Below, piece after piece: positions 1 to 9,031 of a stretch of 64,000 nt of DNA. This stretch comes from Rosistilla ulvae (lineage in GTDB: Bacteria; Planctomycetota; Planctomycetia; Pirellulales; Pirellulaceae). The DNA lies in assembly GCF_007741475.1 (NCBI RefSeq), contig NZ_CP036261.1, positions 6,015,798 to 6,079,797 of the forward strand, written 5' to 3'. Both the position numbers and the translations under genes were made by a program. The notes under the pieces are model-generated. The model saw only the letters and a program-made list of their open reading frames with translations. It had not been told where the DNA came from and did no database searches. Each line of letters starts with the position of its first letter. Position 1 is the stretch's first letter.

Positions 1-1322
1 TCCGCATCGTCGGCAAAGATCATCCCCAGTCGACTGTGGTCGATTTGCGGCGTCCCGATCGGAGTGTAGTGGACTTGGAAGATCAGCTCGCTGCCAGCGG
101 GAATCTTTTTGGCCCAGCCCTTGGGGATCGGTTCAATCCGCGTGCCAGGGACATATCCCACCAAATACCCTCGCTCTGCATTGAGCCGCTTCGATCCATC
201 CTTGGGACGGGCGAAGGCCAAGATGTGATGGACCACCTCGCGATTGCCAGGCTGCAGTTCGGCATAACGCAGCCATTTGTCTTCGGTGAAACCTGGATCG
301 ACACGGAAGTATTGGTACTTGACCGCTCCATCGGCTGGAACCTCAAAAGGCTCGGGGCTGACGTTGACGATCATGTCGGGCGCTTCGGGCAGCAGCCAAC
401 CGGGAGTGTATTGGATCGGCTCGGGAAGATTGGCCAGATTGCCCGCCGGAGCGCCGGCGTCAGCCCAATCGTATAGCGTCTGTTTGTCCTCGTCGGACAT
501 CGAGCGATCGTTGGCAAACGATCCGTGCGCGGGATCGGCGTGCCATGGAGGCATACGTCCGCCGCGAACGGTTTCGGCGATCATGTCGGCCCATCCGGAG
601 ACCTCATCGTAATCGGTCAATGCAAACGGCGCGATCTCTCCCTCGCGATGGCACTCGACGCAGTGCTTCTGCAAGATCCGCGAAACCTGATTGCCAAAAG
701 TGATCTTCGCATCGCTGTCAGCTTTCTTTTGACGGCCGATGATACATCCAATCGATCGCGTTACCGGCGTCTTGATCGGACGATCGGCCAGTCGATCGTC
801 GAGCGCATTTTTCAGATCGAAGCTGCGAGGGAAATCGCGGGCGAATCCGATCCCGTATTGGTCGTCGACGCGTCCCCAATAGATGACCTTTCGCTCGCGG
901 TCCAGCAGAAAGACCTCGGGCGTCCGCTCGGCAGCCAGTCGATCGGCGATCCGATTCCCGGCGTCTTTGAGCACAGGAAACGTCAACTTGTGGTCGCGAG
1001 CAAAAGCGGCGATCTCAGCGATCGAATCCTGCGTGTTACTCATCACGGCGACAAAGCCGACGCCGCGGGAAGCGTATTCTTTTTCGAGCTCGACCAACCG
1101 CGTCGCATACAGTTTTGCCAGCGGACACTGAGTCCCAAAAAACGCGACGACCAAGAGTTGCGGTTCGGCAACGTCTTCGAGTTGCCAGCGCCGTCCGCGA
1201 AAGTCGTCGGCATCGATCTGGGACAACTGGGTCCCTAGATGGCCAGCCAACGAATCGGCAGCGGAGAGTGGAGAGGCGATTGAAGCAACGACCAATAAAG
1301 CAGCAACGAGCGAGCGAAGCAC
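1..1322 (-). CDS. Redoxin–cytochrome c–copper monooxygenase-like fusion, 3' end beyond window
   Basis: Secreted multidomain protein read from a non-ATG start, which leaves the window at its C-terminal side. The GTG at 1320-1322 is chosen because AAAAAGG lies 8 bases upstream and a good signal peptide follows (hydrophobic LVAALLVVASIASPLSAAD). GTG codons at 1331 and 1385 are in-frame alternatives. Order: signal peptide; redoxin fold with a single-cysteine motif FGTQCPLAK (no second Cys of a CxxC); haem-binding CVECH at 648-662, about residue 221; then a region with VVHHILAF that resembles copper type II ascorbate-dependent monooxygenases. This combination recurs in planctomycetes. A periplasmic redox role is likely by inference; the substrate is unknown. 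Confidence 0.75.
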   Translation of the reverse strand, partial: MLRSLVAALLVVASIASPLSAADSLAGHLGTQLSQIDADDFRGRRWQLEDVAEPQLLVVAFFGTQCPLAKLYATRLVELEKEYASRGVGFVAVMSNTQDSIAEIAAFARDHKLTFPVLKDAGNRIADRLAAERTPEVFLLDRERKVIYWGRVDDQYGIGFARDFPRSFDLKNALDDRLADRPIKTPVTRSIGCIIGRQKKADSDAKITFGNQVSRILQKHCVECHREGEIAPFALTDYDEVSGWADMIAETVRGGRMPPWHADPAHGSFANDRSMSDEDKQTLYDWADAGAPAGNLANLPEPIQYTPGWLLPEAPDMIVNVSPEPFEVPADGAVKYQYFRVDPGFTEDKWLRYAELQPGNREVVHHILAFARPKDGSKRLNAERGYLVGYVPGTRIEPIPKGWAKKIPAGSELIFQVHYTPIGTPQIDHSRLGMIFADDA

Positions 1323-1689
1323 GAGGTACACCTTTTTCCAAACGAAGATACGGAATCCGAGGCAACCGACACGCCAGCCGACCACCGACGTCTCCCCTCT
1401 CAAATGATACGCAATCCCGCCAGAGACCGCACCGTCAAGAAACGCAGGCTTAACCAGAGTTGCATGCTTCCTTGCAGGTCGCACGATTCACCGGCTACCA
1501 CCCCACAGTCTCACTGCAGCCCCCCCAAGGAACGCCACGGCACACCTACCCACCCATGCCCCTACAACAATAGCATGGATTACGCCATAGTGATGCTTTA
1601 CAATCCGAAAGGTCGAAGTCGAAAGCACTCGATTTTCTGTTCCGCAGGGCTACCTGCGTCTCCTTCCCTCTCATAAGAAAGTGGTTGAC
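1323..1689. other. Intergenic region between divergent genes
   Basis: Separates the redoxin fusion (minus) from the DUF1559 gene (plus). No ORF with coding character is present. It must hold both promoters and the 5' extension of the fusion gene if the upstream GTG at 1385 is used. I see no strong -10/-35 pair or hairpin. Confidence 0.5.
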
Positions 1690-2745
1690 ATGGAACCAAA
1701 AAAACAAGGATTCACGCTTGTTGAACTGTTGGTCGTCATTGCCATCATTGGAATATTGGTGGGCCTTCTATTGCCAGCGGTCCAGGCAGCGCGTGAAGCG
1801 GCTCGACGACTGCAGTGCAATAATCACCTGAAACAATTTGGTTTGGCGCTTCACAACTACGCCGACACGTATGGCAAGTTCCCACACGGATCGGGCGGAG
1901 GTGCTCACACCTACAATCGTCTAAACGCGATGGTTTCGATGTTGCCCTTCTTTGAGGAAACGGCCTTGGCGGACATGGTCAATTCGCAACAGACTTTTGG
2001 CGGGACGACCTATGGTGCCGGGGGATCGAGCCCTTGGGATTCGAATTACGAATTGTGGGGCTCGCAATTCCAAGTCAAAGGGATGAACTGTCCCTCGGAT
2101 TCCCCCGTCGGCGACAAACGCAACGGACGCTGGAAAGATGGCGTCGCGGCGACGTCCAGTTATTCGTTTTGCCACGGCGACCATGTGACCGACGTTCGCA
2201 ACCAAGCCACCTACAGACGCCGCGGACTGTTCGGTACACGCAGCTACGCGACATTTGCGGCGATTACAGACGGGACCAGCAACACGATGGCGATCTCCGA
2301 ACGCTGCTTCCCACGCGGCCCCCGCAGTGTTTTTGGTAACACAGTCGAGAACCTGACCGGGCTAGAAACCAATCCAGCCCTCTGCTTGGCTCAAGCCGAT
2401 CGCAACGCCCGCGAATATTTGCCGTCCGCCAATGTCGGAGGCTATCGAATTGGGGGAACGCGGGCCTATGACGGGATGCCGATCTATACCGGATTCAATG
2501 CCATCCTGCCTCCCAACAGCCCTTCCTGCTTGGTTGGCAACGTCAACACCCACGGCGTCATGTCGGCGCAGAGCTGGCATCCCGGCGGCGTCAACTGTGT
2601 CTTTGCCGACGGTTCGGTCCGGTTCATCACCGAAACGATCGATACCGGCAACCCTGGAGCTGCGGAGAAGTTCTCTGGAGCCAGCCCCTACGGCGTCTGG
2701 GGTGCACTGGCCACGATCAATGGTGGGGAAGTCGCACGGGAGTAG
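1690..2745 (+). CDS. DUF1559 domain protein with prepilin-type N-terminus
   Basis: 351-residue member of the greatly expanded planctomycete DUF1559 family. The N-terminus carries a type IV pilin cleavage/methylation motif ([10 protein letters not shown]) followed by a single hydrophobic helix and AREAARR. The C-terminus has the family's H-x9-DG motif ([12 protein letters not shown]). Such proteins are presumed to be exported and anchored like pseudopilins; the exact function is unknown. ATG at 1690 is preferred over the in-frame GTG at 1681 because it gives the usual short basic leader [10 protein letters not shown]. The next gene downstream is a small lipoprotein, a common pairing for this family. 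Confidence 0.9.
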   Translation: MEPKKQGFTLVELLVVIAIIGILVGLLLPAVQAAREAARRLQCNNHLKQFGLALHNYADTYGKFPHGSGGGAHTYNRLNAMVSMLPFFEETALADMVNSQQTFGGTTYGAGGSSPWDSNYELWGSQFQVKGMNCPSDSPVGDKRNGRWKDGVAATSSYSFCHGDHVTDVRNQATYRRRGLFGTRSYATFAAITDGTSNTMAISERCFPRGPRSVFGNTVENLTGLETNPALCLAQADRNAREYLPSANVGGYRIGGTRAYDGMPIYTGFNAILPPNSPSCLVGNVNTHGVMSAQSWHPGGVNCVFADGSVRFITETIDTGNPGAAEKFSGASPYGVWGALATINGGEVARE

Positions 2746-2914
2746 CCTGCAACGCCCTCCCCATTTTTCTACTTCGCCCCTCTCTTTTTTAGCAGAGGGG
2801 GGAACGACTTGTTCCATTCATTCCCAAGCGAGCGGCGCCTGAATCGGGCGTTTCCATAACGCCCGGTCGCGCTGTCGATCGCTCGCGTTCCGATTTTAGA
2901 AAGTGATTGTGCGC

Positions 2915-3376
2915 ATGTTTCGTCATACATTTTACTGCCTCCTTGTCACACTTGGGTTGGCGACTTTCAGCGGCTGCGAGAGAGGACCGCTTGAAAACCC
3001 CAATTGGCCCCAACGCTATCCCGCTGCGGGCACGGTCAGTTATCAAGGCAAGCCGATCGAAGGGGCCGACGTGACGTTCACCAATACAACGGCAGGCTCG
3101 ACCGGTACCGGAAAAACCGACGCCGATGGTAAATTCCAATTGACGACTTATGTTGAAAACGATGGCGTCGTCGCGGGCGAGCATATCGTTGCGATCCGCC
3201 GCGTCGATGTTGTCGACAACACGCCCGCCGACGTCGATCTATCGGCCGGCGGCGAAGCGGTCCCGCCGACGATCACTTGGATCATCCCCGAGAAGTATTC
3301 GAACTCCGCGAAGTCGGGGCTGACAGCCACGATCAGCGAAACCGAGCGGAACGAGTTTACGTTCGATCTGGAATAG
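2915..3376 (+). CDS. Small lipoprotein, carboxypeptidase regulatory-like (transthyretin-like) fold
   Basis: 153 residues. A signal peptide with lipobox LATFSGC predicts lipidation at the cysteine. The mature part opens with the AAGTVSYQGKPIEGADVTF pattern of carboxypeptidase-regulatory-like beta domains and repeats the GKTDADGKFQL turn. Planctomycetes have many such short lipoproteins next to DUF1559 genes, as here (169 bp downstream). ATG at 2915 is chosen over GTG at 2903 because it places the signal peptide at the very N-terminus. The role, probably in the cell envelope, is unknown. Confidence 0.8.
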   Translation: MFRHTFYCLLVTLGLATFSGCERGPLENPNWPQRYPAAGTVSYQGKPIEGADVTFTNTTAGSTGTGKTDADGKFQLTTYVENDGVVAGEHIVAIRRVDVVDNTPADVDLSAGGEAVPPTITWIIPEKYSNSAKSGLTATISETERNEFTFDLE

Positions 3377-3456
3377 GTTCACTTCCGCGACAAGGACTCC
3401 GAAGGTCCAAGTCTAGGCAACTCTCTCACAAGCCACGGCGCGGCGGTCGCATAAAG

Positions 3457-3484
3457 CCTGGTGGCGCGAGCCCCAGGCCTGATT
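3457..3484. repeat. Short REP-like inverted repeat
   Basis: AAGCCTGG and CCCAGGCCT arms around GGCGCGAG form a small palindromic unit in the spacer after the lipoprotein gene. Its GC-rich style matches other dispersed repeats in this window. Confidence 0.4.
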
Positions 3485-3628
3485 GATTGGCAGAATGATG
3501 CCATCTCCTACTCAATGAACCTGCCTGTCCCTACACGGGCGACTCGCACCGCCGACAGATAGATCGTCTCGGGCTGCGACCATCGGGCACATCCGATGAC
3601 GATGTCAACGATGATTCAACGAACCCAC

Positions 3629-3724
3629 GACTCTGTGAACTCGGTGCCCTCTGTGGCTTCAAACGACGCGGCGAACCGGGCGGTTGGGTGCGCTCGGTCG
3701 GCTGAAGCCTTCACTCCAGCGCGG
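3629..3724. repeat. 96-bp direct repeat, copy 1
   Basis: Matches 5353-5448 in the same orientation at 93 of 96 positions. It begins GACTCTGTGAACTCGG and ends CACTCCAGCGCGG. The two copies bound a 1.6-kb island with an HNH nuclease and an addiction-module-type gene. On the minus strand it contains a CACAGAG-x-CACCGAG-x-CACAGAG pattern of the kind scattered through planctomycete genomes, so it may be a dispersed repeat rather than a transposition footprint. Confidence 0.9.
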
Positions 3725-3761
3725 CGCGTCGATGTATTAATGGGATGGCACCTTTTTAGCT

Positions 3762-3989
3762 TCAGGCCGAAAGTGGACGTCCATCGAGCCTCCGCCTGAC
3801 TTCTTCGATGGCGTCGTCGAGCGGCAGTGAAGGCCCCGCCGACGGATTCGTTAGTCGCTGCGACAGAACCTCGCCGTGCCAGGCTGGTACTTCTAGTGAA
3901 TCTTCGCCGAGCAAAGCCTGCCACAGCACTTCGAATGCCTCTCGACGCTCCTCCCGCGAAAGCCCGTCAATCAGTGTTCGTACTGTCAT
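3762..3989 (-). CDS. Putative addiction-module component (TIGR02574-like), orphan
   Basis: 75 residues resembling the short helical proteins called putative addiction module components, usually encoded just upstream of a RelE/ParE toxin. Features that fit: an N-terminal LSREERREAFEVLWQALL helix, a central PAWHGEVLSQRL segment, and a C-terminal PLDDAIEEVRRRL. The ATG at 3987-3989 has GGGAGGA about 9 bases upstream; a longer reading to 4142 would run through apparent non-coding DNA. No toxin follows: only the 96-bp repeat lies downstream, so the gene is an orphan or has lost its partner. Its upstream neighbour is the HNH nuclease gene. Confidence 0.65.
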   Translation of the reverse strand: MTVRTLIDGLSREERREAFEVLWQALLGEDSLEVPAWHGEVLSQRLTNPSAGPSLPLDDAIEEVRRRLDGRPLSA

Positions 3990-4025
3990 CTGCAAGGTCC
4001 TCCCTAGCCCAGAATAGCGTTCAGG

Positions 4026-4127
4026 CTTGGGCTTCGAGTACTTTGGGGACAAAGCACGTTTTCGAGTGCTCTCAGTGCAGTGCGACGGGTGCATCGCAAC
4101 AATGCCCATGCTTAGTTTAAGCCCAAG
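4026..4127. other. Structured spacer between HNH and addiction-module genes
   Basis: A 9-bp perfect inverted repeat, CTTGGGCTT (4026-4034) and AAGCCCAAG (4119-4127), encloses smaller hairpins: CTTTG-GGGA-CAAAG (4041-4054), a GCAC/GTGC arm (4054-4069) and a GGGTGCAT/ATGCCC arm near 4087-4107. The inner arms partly overlap, so not all can form together. It could be an RNA element in the leader of the small gene, a DNA site, or chance. Confidence 0.3.
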
Positions 4128-4146
4128 TGGTATTTCACGCATGTCG

Positions 4147-5127
4147 TTACGTGAAGATTTGAGTCATGGGGATTTTGAAGCTCTGACCAGGATGCTCTTT
4201 TGCTGCTTGCTCCATCAGATCGAAAAACCGCTCCGAACCGTCTAACGGCACAGGAAGATAAGCCCCCAAATAGCTGGTTGTCTTCTTCCGGACACGAACA
4301 ATAGCCAGCAAGAATTTTACATCGTTGACGTTGCGAGAAACAACATAGTGTTGAGCGTCGTGCGGCGGATTGAAGTTGCGCAATTCCACGACAAGTGACG
4401 CGAGCCGCGGTAATTCCAACGATGGGTCATCAATGCGGCGTCGGATCGTTTGAACAACGTCGTGGCTTGCCCATTCGTAACCAAAATATTGAAAAACAAT
4501 TAGGTATGCGGCCCTAAGGACTGCGGTCTGAAAGTTGTTTTTGGAGTACTTATAAGGCAGAGTGACATTCATTTGCTTGACTTTACCATCAGCGAATGCT
4601 TGCTGGATTTCGGCCGCCGACACAGGATTCGATGCCTTGCCGACGACAGTAAAGTTCTTTGCGTCTTCGCCCCATTCAAGGTTGGCGGCAACTTCTTTGC
4701 CTTTCACGCTAATTTTTGCGGGCAGAGTTCCGTGACCTTTGAACACGTCGGCAATGACTTGATACCGCGAAAGATGTGCGTCCAAATTGCTGCCGCCGTC
4801 GTTGTTGCAAGTTCGACATGTCAGGGTTCGCTGCGTACCGCCAACCGTGCCGGGAACCATGTGTTCCAACGAGAGGTCATCGTACGACGTTTCTCGCCAG
4901 CACAACGGGCAAATCAGCGCGTCACTGTTATTGGTCGCGAGTCCGGCAGCTTCGAGGCTTTCGCGGAGATGATAGAACTTAAACCGTTTGTCATCGCGTG
5001 TCATTTCGGGATTCCGTTCGAGTCGAAGCCAATACTTACACGCCACAAGTGTTGTTGGTTCACTTTGCCGTTTAGGTATGTTTTCCAGCTGAACGAACTT
5101 ACGAGCCGACGTATCGCTTATTCCCAA
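4147..5127 (-). CDS. HNH endonuclease domain protein
   Basis: Up to 326 residues. A zinc-ribbon HNH core lies at about residues 73-119: CPLCW, then LSLEHMVPGTVGG, then LTCRTCNNDGG, giving two Cys pairs and the catalytic His. The remaining ~200 residues are not recognised. Base composition is visibly lower in GC than the neighbours and codon use is looser, consistent with acquisition. The start is uncertain: a TTG at 5127 without a clear ribosome site, or ATG at 5002-5004. An overlapping reading frame from ATG 5204 suggests the N-terminus may be frameshifted. No RuvC motifs are present, so it is not an IscB-type nuclease. Role (defence, homing or other) unknown. Confidence 0.75.
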   Translation of the reverse strand: MGISDTSARKFVQLENIPKRQSEPTTLVACKYWLRLERNPEMTRDDKRFKFYHLRESLEAAGLATNNSDALICPLCWRETSYDDLSLEHMVPGTVGGTQRTLTCRTCNNDGGSNLDAHLSRYQVIADVFKGHGTLPAKISVKGKEVAANLEWGEDAKNFTVVGKASNPVSAAEIQQAFADGKVKQMNVTLPYKYSKNNFQTAVLRAAYLIVFQYFGYEWASHDVVQTIRRRIDDPSLELPRLASLVVELRNFNPPHDAQHYVVSRNVNDVKFLLAIVRVRKKTTSYLGAYLPVPLDGSERFFDLMEQAAKEHPGQSFKIPMTQIFT

Positions 5128-5352
5128 GTAACTATTAGTTTTACGAGTAGCCTCTCCTCATTCGCAACTCGACGCTTTCTAAGAGTAGCAAACTTTTTAG
5201 CCATATTGGGGATCGGTGTCAACTTTGGTGCCCTGCCGGACAGTGCATGACTTGAGCCGACGACTGGGCATGCTTCGGCCGCTGACTTGCCGCATTGCAA
5301 ACCGTTGTGCTGTACCCAAATGCTGTTGCTAAAGAAGTCGCGACGAAAGCGT

Positions 5353-5448
5353 GACTCTGTGAACTCGGTGCCCTCTGTGGCTTCAAACGACGCGGCGAAC
5401 CGGGCGGTTGGATGTGCGCGGTCGGCTGAAGCCTTCACTCCAGCGCGG
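5353..5448. repeat. 96-bp direct repeat, copy 2
   Basis: Second copy of the 3629-3724 repeat, same orientation, three mismatches. It ends one base before the TAA stop of lutC (minus strand, 5450-5452), so the repeat lies directly against the lactate operon on one side and the HNH island on the other. Confidence 0.9.
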
Positions 5449-5449
5449 A

Positions 5450-6071
5450 TTAGGCTGGCTCGTCGACTAGGAAGACTGTGAGCGTTCGACAGCCGTGGGC
5501 GCCTAGGACCAGCGACTGTTCAATGTCGGCGGTCTTCGATGGGCCGGCGATGAAGACGCCGAAGGGTGTTTCGGGTTGGCCGATTCGTTCGTAGGCTTGG
5601 TGCATGTTGCAGAGGATCGATTGCCGCGAGACGACCAGCGCCAAGTGCTGGGTGATGAACAGCGAAGCGCGATGTCGAATGTCGCGGTCGGTGATCCACA
5701 TCGCCCCGTTTTCGGCCACGCCAAACTCGGCGCGAGCGATTAGAAAATCGAGACTGCTCAACTCGTGCGGGTCTTCTATTTCTTGCAGGTTGACGTTGCC
5801 GGGGATCTCGTCGCCGACCAGCGAACATCGACGCGCCGCGTCGCGGTAGACCTCGTCCTGTTCCAGCTTGTTCAGCACCTCCTGCATCGAACCAACCTGC
5901 AGACACAATCCACCGACGGCTTCGACCGTTCCGGCGAACTGCGTGGCCGGATCATCGAACCCGATCGCAACTTGGCTGATCGAATCGTCGCCGAAGATCG
6001 CAGGCAATTCGACCGGCGTCACCTCGCGGCTACGCAATCGATCGAGGATCGCTTGTCGGCTGTCGCGTGCT

Positions 6072-6082
<11 letters not shown>
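5450..6082 (-). CDS. lutC: Lactate utilization protein C (LUD domain)
   Basis: 210-residue LUD-domain (YkgG/LutC) protein, third gene of a lutABC operon. With LutA and LutB it forms the iron–sulfur L-lactate oxidation complex that converts lactate to pyruvate in the cytoplasm. Recognisable parts are the AEFGVAENGAMWITD core and the C-terminal VFIAGPSKTADIEQSLVLGAHG, a glycine-rich segment conserved in the family. Its start overlaps the end of lutB by 11 bases, which indicates translational coupling. The stop codon abuts a 96-bp repeat. Confidence 0.9.
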
Positions 6083-7496
<1,414 letters not shown>

Positions 7497-7577
7497 GATG
7501 GATTCCAGGTTTTTTAAAAATTGAAGTTGGATCGGGACGCTGTCGTCGGTGGATTGGAGCGCTCGTCGCGAATCGAG

Positions 7578-8369
7578 CTACACCGCGTTGCCAGTTTTCG
7601 GTTTGATCGAATTTTTTACCGACACCGTCGGCGATCGTCCGGCGAGCACTTGCGCGACGTGCATCACCGCCAGCGGTGAACCTTGGCGACTTATCAAGCC
7701 CCACAGATGCATCAGACAGGACATGTCCGACGCGACCATCACCTCAGCTCCCGCGTCGAGATGATCCTGCACGCGGTCTTCGCCCATCGCCACCGAGACG
7801 GCTCGTTCATTAACCGCAAACGTTCCGCCGAAGCCACAACATTCGTCGACGCGTTGCAATTCGACGAAGCTCAATCCCTGAACCTGAGCCAACAACGAAC
7901 GGACTTTGTCGGGGCGCTCGATCATCTGCTCGCTGTCGCCGCCGAGTCGCAGTTCGCGCAGACCGTGACACGATTGGTGCAGTCCAACGCGGAACGGAAA
8001 CCGGTTGCCGCTGAAATCGATCGGATGGACATCGTGCAAGAATTCGCACAGCTCGAAGGTTCGCGACTGGATCGATTTCAGCCGCGGATCGTTGCCGACG
8101 AGGTCGCTGAAGTGATTGCGAACCATCGACGTGCAGCTGCCCGAGGGACAGACGATGTAATCGAAGGGATCGAACAGATCCAAGAACCTCGCCGCCAGCG
8201 GCCGCGCCGCATCGTTGCATCCGGTGTTGGCCATCGGTTGGCCACAGCAGGTTTGGGCGGCGGGGAACTCGACCTTCAAACCAGCCCCTTCGAGCAATTC
8301 CAGGGTCGCGACTGCAACATCGGGATACATTTGGTCGATGTAGCAGGGAACAAACAGGCCGACTCTCAT
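7578..8369 (-). CDS. lutA: Lactate utilization protein A (CCG-domain Fe-S protein)
   Basis: 263 residues with two cysteine-rich CCG domains: TCCGQPMANTGC near residue 40 and SCHG...ECCGFGGTF near residues 140-190. These ligate an iron–sulfur cluster in LutA/GlpC/heterodisulfide-reductase-type subunits. First gene of lutABC, transcribed leftward. ATG at 8369 gives the canonical MRVGLFVPCYIDQ start; an in-frame ATG four codons earlier (8381) is possible, and the longer open frame to 8519 lacks family similarity. Confidence 0.92.
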   Translation of the reverse strand: MRVGLFVPCYIDQMYPDVAVATLELLEGAGLKVEFPAAQTCCGQPMANTGCNDAARPLAARFLDLFDPFDYIVCPSGSCTSMVRNHFSDLVGNDPRLKSIQSRTFELCEFLHDVHPIDFSGNRFPFRVGLHQSCHGLRELRLGGDSEQMIERPDKVRSLLAQVQGLSFVELQRVDECCGFGGTFAVNERAVSVAMGEDRVQDHLDAGAEVMVASDMSCLMHLWGLISRQGSPLAVMHVAQVLAGRSPTVSVKNSIKPKTGNAV

Positions 8370-8691
8370 GGAGTTTTCCATCACAGCGATTGAACGAAAA
8401 GGGCGATACGTCTGGTCGAAGTATACTTGCCAGTGCAAGCTTGTAGCACCCGTGGAAGCAATCCAGGGGGGCATACCGCAACTTCTCCGTTCCGTCGGGA
8501 TCGGATCGGAGACCGCCAATCGCCCCGCTGCTGAAAGGTCGATGTTTTGCTAAAACGGGCAACTTGGCGGGTGGTGGAACTATCGCTCGGCGGCAGATTT
8601 GCCGAAACGCAAAATCGCCGTCGGCTCGGGGCTGCCCCCGTTCGTCTTCAACCGTTTTCGTTTTACGTCTTATATAGGTAGGTAGCTTGCG
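8370..8691. other. Divergent promoter region lutA / ppnP
   Basis: 322 bp with no credible ORF. It must hold the leftward lutABC promoter and the rightward ppnP promoter. The AT-rich TCTTATATAGG at about 8668-8678 is a plausible -10 area for ppnP. No operator palindrome stands out. Confidence 0.4.
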
Positions 8692-8985
8692 ATGAAGGTA
8701 AATGAATATTTTGACGGGAACGTCACGTCGATCGCTTTTGAAAACAGCGAAGGTCGCGCGACCGCGGGCGTGATGGCGGCGGGAAAATACGAGTTCGGCA
8801 CTTCCGAGAACGAATGGATGAAAGTTGTCTCGGGCGAATTGCAAGTCAAACTGCCCGGTGCCGAAAGCTACAAGTCGTTCCCGGCGGGAAGCGATTTCCG
8901 CGTCGCAGCAAACGTCAAGTTCCAGTTGATCGTCCCCGAACCAACAGTCTACCTCTGCTTCTACGGCGAATCGGCGGCAGAATAG
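8692..8985 (+). CDS. ppnP: Pyrimidine/purine nucleoside phosphorylase
   Basis: 97-residue single cupin-fold protein of the YaiE/PpnP family (formerly DUF1255), which splits a range of nucleosides with phosphate into base and (deoxy)ribose-1-phosphate. Full-length match in family features: N-terminal [15 protein letters not shown], the [25 protein letters not shown] central strand region, and the C-terminal [18 protein letters not shown]. Single gene, divergent from lutABC and convergent with the following lipoprotein gene. Confidence 0.93.
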   Translation: MKVNEYFDGNVTSIAFENSEGRATAGVMAAGKYEFGTSENEWMKVVSGELQVKLPGAESYKSFPAGSDFRVAANVKFQLIVPEPTVYLCFYGESAAE

Positions 8986-9031
8986 CTCCGCAGCGGCCGC
9001 TGGCTGCGGGCGATAGAAAACGCTTCCGCTG

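Noticed and set aside
2777-2800. Hairpin CCCCTCT/AGAGGGG after the DUF1559 gene as a terminator
   Set aside because: The T-run is in the loop, not after the stem, so it is not a convincing intrinsic terminator.
4026-5127. HEARO/omega-RNA with IscB-like HNH nuclease
   Set aside because: The HNH protein lacks RuvC motifs and the bridge helix, and its HNH core differs, so the neighbouring structure is not supported as an omega RNA.
5118-5438. 106-residue ORF starting in the 96-bp repeat
   Set aside because: Most of it translates the repeat, which also occurs at 3629 in another context; only the last 28 codons may relate to the HNH gene.
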